A DNA stretch of 64,000 nt from positions 1 through 64,000 of the forward strand of contig JBBEWH010000037.1 in the NCBI GenBank assembly GCA_037414955.1. The letters run 5' to 3'. The stretch is from Phytohabitans sp037414955. Its GTDB lineage: Bacteria > Actinomycetota > Actinomycetes > Mycobacteriales > Micromonosporaceae. This document shows, in pieces, positions 1 to 8,182 of this stretch. Both the position numbers and the translations under genes were made by a program. Numbering within the stretch: position 1 is the stretch's first letter; every line of letters starts with the position of its first letter. Below the pieces are notes generated by a model, which had not been told where the DNA came from, searched no databases, and saw only the letters and a list, made by a program, of their open reading frames with translations.

Positions 1-72
1 CACGAACAGGTGGTGAAGTGGAGCACCCCTTCCCATGATCACGGCGTCCCCCACGTCGTTAGAACGACGTGA
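1..72 (+). CDS. Possible 3' end of an unidentified gene (partial, left edge)
   Basis: The first reading frame is open from the left edge to a TGA at 70-72 and would end in HEQVVKWSTPS before running into the first PAL-A palindrome. A second frame instead stops at the TGA inside the palindrome's left tip (36-38). The codons of the first frame look more typical of this genome, but only about 11 residues precede the repeat, so neither the frame nor a function can be fixed. A rightward gene here would converge with the leftward nucleotidase gene. Confidence 0.25.
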   Translation, partial: HEQVVKWSTPSHDHGVPHVVRTT

Positions 73-89
73 GGGACGCCTTGATCATG
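34..89. repeat. PAL-A palindrome, copy 1
   Basis: A near-perfect inverted repeat with outer arms CATGATCAcGGCGTCCC and GGGACGCCTTGATCATG, an inner stem CACGTCGTT/AACGACGTG, and the centre GTTAGAAC. It lies just past the stop codon of the leftward nucleotidase gene, where it could act as a bidirectional terminator. Confidence 0.9.
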
Positions 90-100
90 GAGCTGGAGCG

Positions 101-1945
101 CTAGAGGCGGGTGATGCGGTTGACCGGGCCGGGGCCGATCGGGGCGCTCGGGCCGCCGAGGTGGGCGATGAGCGCATCGACGTCGAAACCGGGCGCGGTG
201 GCCCGGTCGGTGCCGACGGTGAGCTTGGTGAACCCGTCGCCACCGTTGGCCAGGAAGTCGTTCGACGTCACCCGGTAACTGGCGGCCGGGTCGATCGGCG
301 CGCCGTTCAGCGTGATGCCGGAGACCCGCTCACCGGCCGGCAGCGTCGGGTTGTACGCGTACCCGAAGCCGGCCGACACCTGGAGGATCCGCTGCGTGGT
401 CTGCCCCGCGTAGCCGACGAACTGCTGCTCCAGCACCTCCTTGAGCTGGGCGCCGGTCAGCGTGTACGTCACCACCAGGTTGTTGAACGGCTGCACGGTG
501 AACGCCTCGCCGTACGTCACGTCGCCGGCCGCCTCACCACCGGGCGAGTTCGCGTACGTCAGCGCGGCCCGGATCCCGCCCGGGTTCATGAGCGCGATCT
601 GCGCCCCGGCCGACGCCGTCGTGTACGCGAGCTGCGCGTCCGCGATCACGTCGCCGAGCGGGCTCTCGCCGGCGGCGTTGGCGAGCTGCGGGATGTCCGC
701 GGAGATCTTGCCGACCACCCGGTTGGCGATCGGCGCCACCGCGGTCCGGTACTTGTTGGCGATCACCGCGGCGCTCGGGTCCACCAGCGCGGGGTTGCGG
801 ACGTAGTTGCCGGCCGCGTCGCGCTGCCACGAGCCGTCGGCGTTGCGGACGCCGTTCTCCACGATCACGTTGCGGGCCGACACCTCCGCGAACCGGCGGC
901 TGCGCTTGTCGATCGTGAAGTCGATGTCGGTGACCAGCTGGCCGTTGCTGCCGGCGCTGGTCACCACCGTCGGCGTACCGGTCGAGTTGGGCAGCTGGCA
1001 CGAGTAGAACCGGTGCGTGTGGCCGGACACCACGACGCCGTACTCCGGCCGGAGCCCGGCCACGATGCCGGTGATCGCCCCGGCGAAGTTGGCGCACCCG
1101 CTGACCTCCAGCGGCGTGGGCGGCGACGCCTGCGCGCCGCCCTCGTGGATCAGCAGCACCAGCGACTTGATGCCGATCCGCCGCAGCACGCCGGCCCACT
1201 GGTTGGCGGTCTCGATCTCGTCGCGGAACTCGACGGTGCTGATGCCCGCCGGGTTGACGATCGACGGGGTGCCGCGCAGCGTCATGCCGACGAAGCCCAC
1301 CGGTACGCCGTCGACGAGCTTGATGTCGACGGGCGCCAGCAGCGGCTTGCCGGTCTTCTTGCTGACCACGTTGGCGGATAGGTAGGTGAACTTCGCGCCC
1401 GCGAACCCGTCGCCGTCCTGGCAGCCGTCGGTGGGGTGGCAGCCGCCGCGCTGCAGGCGGAGCAGCTCGGTCGTGCCCTCGTCGAACTCGTGGTTACCCA
1501 CCGAGCTGACCTGCAGGCCGGCGTTGGAGAGCAGCTCGATCGACGGCTCGTCGTGGAAGGCCGCGCTGACCAGCGGGGTGGCGCCCACGAGGTCGCCCGC
1601 GCCCACCGTGACGGACTGCCGCTTCTCGGTCTTCGCCTCGGCGCGCAGCCGCTTGAGCCACGACGTCAGGTACTCGACGCCGCCGGCCGGGTTGCCGTTG
1701 ATCAGCCCGCCGCTGCCGGTGGGCGGGTCGACCGCGCCGTGGAAGTCGTTGAAGCCGAGCAGATTGCCCTTGGCGGCGCCGCCCTTGAGATCTAGCCCGT
1801 ACGACACGGAAACCGGCGTCATCGGCGTCCACGCCGGGTCTGCGCCATCCCTGGAGCGCGTGACGGGGATGGTGGCGACAACAGCCAGCGCGAGGGTGGG
1901 CACGGCAAGGTGGCGCGCTATCGTCCAAACCCGGGATCGGGTCAT
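101..1945 (-). CDS. Secreted bifunctional metallophosphatase / 5'-nucleotidase
   Basis: The 614-residue product resembles the UshA/NucA family of exported dimetal phosphoesterases, which remove phosphate from extracellular nucleotides. The N-terminus (MTRSRVWTIARHL followed by a hydrophobic run) is a signal peptide. The metallophosphatase domain begins at GFNDFHG and has the GNHEFD metal-binding motif and a VVSGHTHRFY motif. The C-terminal half has the substrate-binding 5'-nucleotidase domain with NPGGIRA, VQPFNN and LANGGDGF. The ATG at 1945 is preferred because AGGAGA lies 6-7 nt upstream; an in-frame start 18 codons earlier lacks such a site. The stop is 12 bp from PAL-A copy 1. The family assignment is firm, while the preferred substrate is unknown. 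Confidence 0.93.
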   Translation of the reverse strand: MTRSRVWTIARHLAVPTLALAVVATIPVTRSRDGADPAWTPMTPVSVSYGLDLKGGAAKGNLLGFNDFHGAVDPPTGSGGLINGNPAGGVEYLTSWLKRLRAEAKTEKRQSVTVGAGDLVGATPLVSAAFHDEPSIELLSNAGLQVSSVGNHEFDEGTTELLRLQRGGCHPTDGCQDGDGFAGAKFTYLSANVVSKKTGKPLLAPVDIKLVDGVPVGFVGMTLRGTPSIVNPAGISTVEFRDEIETANQWAGVLRRIGIKSLVLLIHEGGAQASPPTPLEVSGCANFAGAITGIVAGLRPEYGVVVSGHTHRFYSCQLPNSTGTPTVVTSAGSNGQLVTDIDFTIDKRSRRFAEVSARNVIVENGVRNADGSWQRDAAGNYVRNPALVDPSAAVIANKYRTAVAPIANRVVGKISADIPQLANAAGESPLGDVIADAQLAYTTASAGAQIALMNPGGIRAALTYANSPGGEAAGDVTYGEAFTVQPFNNLVVTYTLTGAQLKEVLEQQFVGYAGQTTQRILQVSAGFGYAYNPTLPAGERVSGITLNGAPIDPAASYRVTSNDFLANGGDGFTKLTVGTDRATAPGFDVDALIAHLGGPSAPIGPGPVNRITRL

Positions 1946-2076
1946 CTGATCTCCTAATATGCGCAGGACAACATGGGTCATCCTGCTAGCCCCGGCCAAC
2001 CCGCGCCACCCCCGTGAGATGACGAATTGGTTGCTGGCGGAGCGATGTCGGTCCGGGGGAATAGACTCGCCAGGCG

Positions 2077-4464
2077 ATGCAAGCTCTCTTCGAAACCCCG
2101 CCGCCCGATGCCCCGCCCGACGAGCGCCCGCGCCGCCGCCGGCCCGATCCCGAAGCGCTGCTGGAGGGTCTCAACGGCCCGCAGCGCGACGCGGTGGTGC
2201 ACGCCGGTGCGCCGCTGCTGATCGTGGCGGGCGCCGGGTCGGGCAAGACGCGTGTGCTCACCAACCGGATCGCCTACCTGCTGGCCGCGCGCGACGTGCA
2301 CCCCGGCCAGATCATCGCGATCACGTTCACCAACAAGGCCGCCGGTGAGATGAAGGAGCGGGTCGCCGCGCTGGTGGGCGGCCGAGCCCGGCTGATGTGG
2401 GTGTCCACATTCCACTCCGCGTGCGTGCGCATCCTGCGGGCCGAGCACGAGCACGCCGGCCTGAAGTCGACGTTCTCCATCTACGACGCCGACGACTCGC
2501 GGCGGTTGATGCAGATGGTGGCGCGCGAGCTCGACCTCGACCCGAAGCGGCATCCCGCGCGGGGCCTGGCCGCGCAGGTTTCCAACCTGAAGAACGAGCT
2601 GGTCGACCCCGAGGAGTTCGCCGCGCGGGCGAAGGGGCCCAACGAGCGGGCGCTGGCCGAGGCCTACACGCTCTACCAGCGGCGGTTGGCCGAGGCGCAC
2701 GCGCTCGATTTCGACGACCTCATCATGACCACGGTGCACCTCTTCCAGTCGCGCCCCCATGTGGCGGAGACCTACCGGCGCCGCTTCCGGCACGTGCTGG
2801 TCGACGAGTACCAGGACACCAACCACGCGCAATACGTGCTGATCAAGGAGCTGGTCGGCGGCACGCCGGAGCTGGAGCCGGCCGAGCTGTGCGTGGTGGG
2901 CGACGCCGACCAGTCGATCTACGCGTTCCGCGGCGCCACGATCCGCAACATCCTGGAGTTCGAGCGCGACTACCCCGACGCGCGCACGATCCTGCTGGAG
3001 CAGAATTACCGCTCCACCCAGACCATCCTCAACGCCGCCAACGCGGTGATCGACCGCAACAGCTCCCGCAAGCCGAAACGGCTCTGGAGCGAGCAGGGCC
3101 AGGGCGAGCAGATCGTCGGCTACGTCGCCGACACCGAGCACGCCGAGGCCGACTGGGCGGCCCGCGAGATCGACCGGCTGTGTGACGCCGGCGAGGCGCG
3201 CCCCGGCGACGTCGCGGTGTTCTACCGCACCAACGCCCAGTCCCGGGTCTTCGAGGAGGTGTTCATCCGGGTCGGCCTGCCCTACAAGGTGGTCGGCGGG
3301 GTGCGCTTCTACGAGCGCAAGGAGGTCCGCGACGCGCTGGCCTATTTGCGGGCGGTGGTCAACGACGACGACACGGTGAGCGTCCGCCGCATCCTCAACA
3401 CGCCGCGGCGGGGCATCGGCGACCGGGCCGAGGCGTGCGTGGAGGCGCTGTCCACCCGCGACCGCATCTCGTTCGGCGCCGCGCTGCGCCGGGCGCACGA
3501 GGCCCCCGGCATCTCCACCCGCGCGGCGAACGGCATCGCCGACTTCGTGACGCTGCTGGATGGGGTACGGGAACTGGCCGCCACCGCCGCACCGGAAGAG
3601 GTGCTGGAGGCGCTGCTGCAGCGCTCCGGCTACCTCAGCGAGCTGGAGGAGAGCCTCGACCCGCAGGACGCCGGCCGGGTGGAAAACCTCCAGGAGCTGG
3701 TGAGCGTCGCCCGGGAGTACACCGAGCGCGCCGAGGCCCAGGCCGAAGAGGGCGGCGAGGGCCCGACCGTCGCCGGCTTCCTGGAGCAGGTCGCGCTGGT
3801 GGCCGACGCCGACCAGATCCCCTCCGACGACCCCGACCACCAGGGCGTGGTCACCCTCATGACGCTGCACACCGCCAAGGGCCTGGAGTTCCCGGTGGTG
3901 TTCCTGACCGGTCTGGAGGACGGCGTCTTCCCGCACCTGCGCTCGCTCGGCGACAACCGCGAGCTGGAAGAGGAGCGCCGCTTGGCGTATGTGGGGATCA
4001 CCCGCGCCCGCCAGCGCCTCTACATCTCCCGGGCGGTCACCCGGGGAGCCTGGGGCCAGCCGCAGTACAACCCGCCGTCGCGGTTCGTCGAGGAGCTGCC
4101 GACCGAGCTGGTGCGCTGGGAGCGCACCGAGTCGGCGTACACGTCGTGGTCGGGCACCGGCGGCGGCATCGGCGGGCGGTCGGCCGCCGCGGAACGCGCC
4201 GCGTCCGGAAGCTTTTCCGGGGGTACGCCGAAGGCGGCGCGCCTGGCCGAGCGGTTGGGCATCGACGGCTCGAAGCTGGCGACCGCGAGCGATCTGCCCC
4301 AGGTGCCCAGCGTCGCGGCCGGCGACCGGGTCAACCACCAGCGCTACGGCATGGGCCGGGTCCTGGAGGTCGAGGGCTACGGCGCCCGCGCCCAAGCAAA
4401 GATCGACTTCGGCGACCAGGTGATGTGGATCGTGCTCCGCCACGCCCCCATCGACAAGCTCTAA
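2077..4464 (+). CDS. pcrA: ATP-dependent DNA helicase PcrA/UvrD
   Basis: This 795-residue superfamily 1A 3'-5' helicase is used in nucleotide excision repair and in clearing replication blocks. Visible motifs are Walker A AGAGSGKT (residues 51-58), motif Ia TFTNKAA, motif II VDEYQDTN, motif III GDADQSIYAFRG, motif IV EQNYRST, motif V TLHTAKGLEFPVVF and motif VI AYVGITRARQRLY. The C-terminus (from about GDRVNHQRYGMG) is the small RNA polymerase-contacting Tudor-like domain typical of PcrA/UvrD1. The length is normal. A basic, proline-rich stretch of about 30 residues precedes the helicase core. It converges on the M23 peptidase gene with a PAL-A palindrome between them, as Rv0949 (uvrD1) does with Rv0950c. 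Confidence 0.97.
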   Translation: MQALFETPPPDAPPDERPRRRRPDPEALLEGLNGPQRDAVVHAGAPLLIVAGAGSGKTRVLTNRIAYLLAARDVHPGQIIAITFTNKAAGEMKERVAALVGGRARLMWVSTFHSACVRILRAEHEHAGLKSTFSIYDADDSRRLMQMVARELDLDPKRHPARGLAAQVSNLKNELVDPEEFAARAKGPNERALAEAYTLYQRRLAEAHALDFDDLIMTTVHLFQSRPHVAETYRRRFRHVLVDEYQDTNHAQYVLIKELVGGTPELEPAELCVVGDADQSIYAFRGATIRNILEFERDYPDARTILLEQNYRSTQTILNAANAVIDRNSSRKPKRLWSEQGQGEQIVGYVADTEHAEADWAAREIDRLCDAGEARPGDVAVFYRTNAQSRVFEEVFIRVGLPYKVVGGVRFYERKEVRDALAYLRAVVNDDDTVSVRRILNTPRRGIGDRAEACVEALSTRDRISFGAALRRAHEAPGISTRAANGIADFVTLLDGVRELAATAAPEEVLEALLQRSGYLSELEESLDPQDAGRVENLQELVSVAREYTERAEAQAEEGGEGPTVAGFLEQVALVADADQIPSDDPDHQGVVTLMTLHTAKGLEFPVVFLTGLEDGVFPHLRSLGDNRELEEERRLAYVGITRARQRLYISRAVTRGAWGQPQYNPPSRFVEELPTELVRWERTESAYTSWSGTGGGIGGRSAAAERAASGSFSGGTPKAARLAERLGIDGSKLATASDLPQVPSVAAGDRVNHQRYGMGRVLEVEGYGARAQAKIDFGDQVMWIVLRHAPIDKL

Positions 4465-4486
4465 CCCCCTCCCCGCCCGCCAGCCC

Positions 4487-4542
4487 CATGATCAAGGCGT
4501 CCCTCAAGTAGTTAGAACTACTTGAGGGACGCCTTGATCATG
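4487..4542. repeat. PAL-A palindrome, copy 2
   Basis: A perfect palindrome with the inner stem CTCAAGTAGTT/AACTACTTGAG. It sits 22 bp after the pcrA stop and 8 bp from the M23 peptidase stop, between convergent genes, in an ideal position for a shared terminator. Confidence 0.95.
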
Positions 4543-4550
4543 GAAGGGGG

Positions 4551-5363
4551 TTAGCAGGAGACGGGGACGCCGTGGGCCTTGAGCCAGCCGGCGGGGTTGA
4601 CCTGGCTCCACAACGTGCCCTGGTGCACCTCGAAGTGCAGGTGCGGGCCCGTCGAGTCGCCGGTCGAGCCCTCGTACCCGATCACCTGACCGGCCCCGAC
4701 CTTCTGGCCGACCCTGACGGCGACCCGGGACTGGTGGGCGTAGTGGGTCAGATAGCCGTTGCCGTGGTTGACGACGACCGAGATGCCGTACCCGCTGTAC
4801 GCCCAGCCGGCCGCGACGACCGTGCCGGCGCCGACGGCGCGGATCGGGGTGCCGGCCGGCGCGGCGAAGTCGATGCCGGCGTGCAGGACGCCCCACCGCA
4901 TGCCGTAGCAGGACGTGATCTGCGCGCCGGGGAGCGGGTTGACCCACGCGGGCGCCTTCTTCGTCACCGTCTTCTTGGGCGCGGCCGGCTTGGCCTTGGG
5001 CGCGACCGGTGTGGCCTTGGGGGTGGCCGCCGAGGTAGACGGTGATGTGCCGGCGGGTGGCGTGGCAGCCCCGCTGGTCGCCGACGGCGTGGGGGACGCC
5101 GCCCGCTCAGCGCGGTCGGCCCGGGTCGCGGCCTCCGCGCGGTCCTGCTGGGCCGCGGCGACCGCGGTGGCGGTCGCGACGGCGTCGTCGCCGTGCGCGG
5201 TGACGGCGTAGGAAAAGCCGGCGAGGCCCAGGCCGGCGGCGAGCACGATCGCGGGTACGCCGTAGCGGACGCGTCGCGGGTACCGGACGGTGCCGGTGGG
5301 GTTATCGGTGTTGTCGGTGGTTTTGCGGTGTCGCACGGGGGGAACCTCCGTGGTTGCTGGCAC
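4551..5363 (-). CDS. M23 family metallopeptidase, membrane-anchored or exported
   Basis: This 270-residue protein has a cytoplasmic basic head, one hydrophobic segment (about residues 36-54), and an Ala/Pro/Thr/Lys-rich linker with some coiled-coil character. The C-terminal lysostaphin-type domain carries the zinc ligands HAGIDFAAP and HLHFEVH. Such enzymes cleave peptide cross-links or stem peptides of peptidoglycan outside the cell. It occupies the place of Rv0950c in M. tuberculosis. It is paralogous to the next leftward gene at 5599-6315. The start at 5363 places the hydrophobic segment at a usual distance. No autoinhibitory domain is evident. Confidence 0.9.
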   Translation of the reverse strand: MPATTEVPPVRHRKTTDNTDNPTGTVRYPRRVRYGVPAIVLAAGLGLAGFSYAVTAHGDDAVATATAVAAAQQDRAEAATRADRAERAASPTPSATSGAATPPAGTSPSTSAATPKATPVAPKAKPAAPKKTVTKKAPAWVNPLPGAQITSCYGMRWGVLHAGIDFAAPAGTPIRAVGAGTVVAAGWAYSGYGISVVVNHGNGYLTHYAHQSRVAVRVGQKVGAGQVIGYEGSTGDSTGPHLHFEVHQGTLWSQVNPAGWLKAHGVPVSC

Positions 5364-5551
5364 GGACCCGGAAATGTTGGTGTGCGAGCCGGCAACCCGG
5401 AGTAGCGGGCAGGGGAGAGGTGGGTGGCCACACCATGCTGGCCGCCCAGCTTGCCCGTTTTTATGGTGATTACGGAGCGTAGTTGATTGTGGTCTCGATC
5501 ACTTTTCCTGGTGTGACCGGAGAAACTTTAGGGGGCCGATGAGCAGCGAAA

Positions 5552-5579
5552 ACCGCCCATGCAAGGCCGCATGGGCGGT
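5552..5579 (-). terminator. Intrinsic terminator of the second M23 peptidase gene
   Basis: An 11-bp perfect stem, ACCGCCCATGC/GCATGGGCGGT, with a 6-nt loop. In the leftward direction it is followed by TTTTC. It begins 20 bp past the peptidase stop codon. The rest of the gap to the next leftward gene (5364-5551) shows no coding potential. Confidence 0.8.
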
Positions 5580-5598
5580 GACGTGACGCTACAGAGAG

Positions 5599-6315
5599 TT
5601 AGGGAGCGGTTACACCGCTGTAGACTGAGTCGACTTGTAGCTTGATGTCCGCCTGGCGGTCCCGGAACCACGGGATCGGGTCCCGTGGCTCCCCATTGAC
5701 ATGCACCTCGAGATGTAGGTGGTTGCCGTACGAGTGGCCGGTGTTGCCGACCAGGCCGAGCGTGTCGCCGGCCTTGACCTTCTGGCCCGCCTGCACCATG
5801 AGCTTCGATGAGTGCCCGTAGATTGTCTCGACGCCGTTGCCGTGGTCGACGATCACCGCGTAGCCGTAGCCGCCGTAATACTGCGCGAGCTTCACGGTGC
5901 CGTCGTATACCGCCCGGTAGGGCGTGCCCTCCGGAGCGGCCAGGTCGACGCCGGCGTGCAGCTGTCCCCAGCGGATGCCGTAGGGGGAGGTGAACTGATA
6001 CTCGCCCTGGATCGGCAGCACCCACGCTTCAGGTGCGGCCTGGTCGGTCGACGAGGCGGAGCGATCGTCACGAGAGGCGCGGTTTGCGTCTTCCGCGCGC
6101 TGCGCGAGATCTTGGGCAGTGGACGCGCGATCGAGGTCAGCCAGCGCGCTCGGGTCGACGGTCTTGGCGTCGGGGAGCGCGGCGGCACCGAGGGCCACAA
6201 ACCCGGCGCCGACAAAAGCGGTGGTGACCACCGCGGCGTAGCGGCTGCGCGGGGGCGTGGGGACGCGACGACGGCCGCGATATCGGTCCGGCTCAGACGA
6301 CAGGCGCTGACGCAC
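5599..6315 (-). CDS. M23 family metallopeptidase (LytM-like)
   Basis: This is a 238-residue exported cell-wall hydrolase. After a short arginine-rich head there is a transmembrane or signal segment (YAAVVTTAFVGAGFVALG), then an Asp/Ala/Ser-rich linker, then the M23 domain with HAGVDLAAPEG and HLHLEVHVNG, so both zinc-binding motifs are intact. A GTG start at 6315 is chosen because GGAGGG lies about 6 nt upstream; the frame is open further upstream but without a better ribosome site. It is tandem with the M23 gene at 4551-5363, separated by a strong terminator, so the two are separate transcripts. Confidence 0.88.
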   Translation of the reverse strand: MRQRLSSEPDRYRGRRRVPTPPRSRYAAVVTTAFVGAGFVALGAAALPDAKTVDPSALADLDRASTAQDLAQRAEDANRASRDDRSASSTDQAAPEAWVLPIQGEYQFTSPYGIRWGQLHAGVDLAAPEGTPYRAVYDGTVKLAQYYGGYGYAVIVDHGNGVETIYGHSSKLMVQAGQKVKAGDTLGLVGNTGHSYGNHLHLEVHVNGEPRDPIPWFRDRQADIKLQVDSVYSGVTAP

Positions 6316-6740
6316 GCACACCCTCCGTTGTTGGTCAGGTAGGCGGTCAATCCAGCGCGTAAAGCGGGGGTGAACGCTGGTGGACCGCGTTGCCATCCAG
6401 TGGGGGCTTAGATGACAACCGTGGGCCACGGTAACTAAACGACGGGCGTGTCACAAGCCGCCCCGACAAATTGGCTACAGAACCGCGTACGGTGCGTTGT
6501 GGAATGCCGGATTTCGTAACCATTTGTGAGGGGCCTCGTTAGTAGCGCTACGTAACATCACCCATGACAAATGGTTATGTGGTCCAGGTAACAGAGTACG
6601 GTGCTTGACGCTCTCTGTAGCCAGTCCGGGAGTCGGCTGGGTCGGCGAGCCTCCGGCGGGTTACCGTTCGTTCAGGCTGTGAGACGCAGGCTGAGGCCGA
6701 TCGCAACGGAGCGGGCCGACCGCGCGGGAGGGTGCCACCG
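6316..6740. promoter_or_regulatory. Divergent intergenic region with a nested inverted repeat
   Basis: This 425-bp non-coding stretch separates the leftward M23 peptidase and the rightward B12-binding protein, so it must hold both promoters. At its centre an 11-bp inverted repeat, TAACCATTTGT (6517-6527) and ACAAATGGTTA (6567-6577), surrounds a second perfect palindrome GTAGCGCTAC (6542-6551). The spacing looks more like a regulator-binding site than a terminator. A cyclic-di-AMP riboswitch was considered but its conserved blocks were not found. Confidence 0.45.
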
Positions 6741-7145
6741 ATGAGCTCTCGAATTCGAGTCGTCGTCGCCAAGCCGGGCCTGGATGGCCACGACCGCGGC
6801 GCCAAGGTTGTGGCGCGCGCGTTGCGCGACGCTGGCATGGAGGTCGTCTACACCGGGCTGCACCAGACGCCCGAGCAGATCGTGGAGACCGCCATCCAGG
6901 AGGACGCCGACGCGGTCGGGCTGTCCGTGCTGTCCGGCGCCCATATGACGCTCTTCCGGCGGGTAGTGGAGTTACTTGCGGAGCGTGACGCCGCCGACAT
7001 CATCGTGTTCGGTGGCGGCATCATTCCGGACGCCGACATTCCGGAATTGGAACGGATGGGCGTAGCGAAGATATTCACCCCGGGCGCCAGTACCACCGCG
7101 ATCGTCGATTGGGTACGGGCGAATGTTACTCAGCCGGTTGGATAG
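6741..7145 (+). CDS. Stand-alone cobalamin (B12)-binding domain protein, methylmalonyl-CoA mutase type
   Basis: This 134-residue protein is one B12-binding Rossmann domain. It has the DGHDRG motif (DxHxxG) whose histidine replaces the lower axial base of cobalamin, followed by GLSVLSGAH and GGGIIPDAD, which form the nucleotide-loop pocket. It matches the C-terminal domain of methylmalonyl-CoA mutase and the small subunits of split acyl-CoA mutases. No large mutase subunit is in the window, so the partner must be encoded elsewhere. The ATG at 6741 lies 8 nt after GGGAGGG; a GTG nine bases earlier is too close to that site. A hairpin terminator follows at 7177. The family is firm, the reaction is not. 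Confidence 0.88.
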   Translation: MSSRIRVVVAKPGLDGHDRGAKVVARALRDAGMEVVYTGLHQTPEQIVETAIQEDADAVGLSVLSGAHMTLFRRVVELLAERDAADIIVFGGGIIPDADIPELERMGVAKIFTPGASTTAIVDWVRANVTQPVG

Positions 7146-7176
7146 GCTACTGACCGTTGTGATTGCCGAATAAGGG

Positions 7177-7213
7177 GAGAGGCCGGACGCACCCCTCACA
7201 CGTCCGGCCTCTC
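7177..7213 (+). terminator. Hairpin terminator after the B12-binding gene
   Basis: A 13-bp perfect stem, GAGAGGCCGGACG/CGTCCGGCCTCTC, with an 11-nt loop, 32 bp past the stop codon. There is only a short T-containing tail. The following 7214-7373 holds no recognisable gene and presumably the promoter of the next one. Confidence 0.7.
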
Positions 7214-7373
7214 TATGCACGATGCCCCGCCGCCACCCCTCGACCGACAGGGCATCGGCCGTCTTCGTCGTCCGCCTTCATGCTGCGGACATCAGACTCA
7301 ACGACCCCCGTCATCAGGGGTTACGCGGCCCGGGACAAAAACTTCCGGGCCTGGTGGCCTACGCTCTCGACCT

Positions 7374-8069
7374 GTGACCTACCCCCCTCAGCAGCCTCCC
7401 CAGCCGCCGAGTCAGCCACCGGGCCCGCCGCCCGGCTGGCACCCGGGGCAGCCCGGCCAGCCGCCGCCTCCCGGCTGGCAGCAGTCGCCCGCCCACTGGC
7501 AGCAGCCGCCACCGCCGCCCCCGCCACTGCCGGTCACCAAGCGGATCCCGGACGACCAGCCCTTCACCGTGCGGGCCAGCGTCCAGAAGCGCGGGCTGGT
7601 CTTCGGCGGGTTCGCGCTCGGCGTCGCCCTGCTGGTCGGCTGCGTCCCGCTCGTCACCGGCGAGGTCGTCGTCGGCCTCGCCGTGATCGGCGGCTTCTTC
7701 GTCTTCATCGGCGCGCTCTTCGGGCTGCAGCTCTACCTGCTCACCTCGGGCGGCCCGGTGCTGGCCGTCGGCCCCGCTGGCCTGTGGATCAAGACCCGCC
7801 CCACCCGCGGTCAGGCGATCTGGCTGCCCTGGGAGGCCATCGCCCAGGTGTACCGGCGCCGGTGGTCGCTGGAGAAGATGGTCTGCGTCCAGCCGCGCGA
7901 TCCGCGGACCGGTGGCAACCTCGGCGCGTTCACCGCCCTCGACTCGAGCATGCAGCAGCTCTTCTTCGGCACCGGCTTCACCGCCACGCTGAACTTCGCC
8001 GACAAGCCGGAGGCGGAGATCATGGGAGCCATCGCGCACTACGCGGCTGGGCGGGTGCCGGTTCGCTGA
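7374..8069 (+). CDS. Proline-rich membrane protein of unknown function
   Basis: This 231-residue product is not assigned to a named family. Residues 1-50 are rich in Pro, Gln and Gly. Two hydrophobic segments follow (GLVFGGFALGVALLVGCVPL and VVGLAVIGGFFVFIGALFGL), then a roughly 110-residue cytoplasmic tail with PH-like character (LWIKTRPTRGQAIWLPWEAI). The layout resembles small actinobacterial membrane proteins that carry a bacterial PH-type domain after two helices. The GTG at 7374 is the only start that gives the proline-rich head directly. It lies 113 bp upstream of sucC in the same direction. Confidence 0.7.
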   Translation: MTYPPQQPPQPPSQPPGPPPGWHPGQPGQPPPPGWQQSPAHWQQPPPPPPPLPVTKRIPDDQPFTVRASVQKRGLVFGGFALGVALLVGCVPLVTGEVVVGLAVIGGFFVFIGALFGLQLYLLTSGGPVLAVGPAGLWIKTRPTRGQAIWLPWEAIAQVYRRRWSLEKMVCVQPRDPRTGGNLGAFTALDSSMQQLFFGTGFTATLNFADKPEAEIMGAIAHYAAGRVPVR

Positions 8070-8182
8070 GGCGGACGGGGTGTGCAGTACCGCACACCCC
8101 GCACCCGTTCCGTTGCCACCCGTGCCGATGCCGATAGGCTGCCGACAATCAACTCATTTTCCTCTCACCCTGAAGGTGCTGC

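Noticed and set aside
1978..4443. An 821-codon open frame on the minus strand opposite pcrA
   Set aside because: Helicase motifs are all in the plus-strand frame; the opposite frame has no recognisable motif and typical shadow composition.
5364..6740. A cyclic-di-AMP riboswitch ahead of the M23 peptidase genes
   Set aside because: Such riboswitches often precede actinomycete wall hydrolases, but the conserved sequence blocks of that class could not be found in either upstream region.
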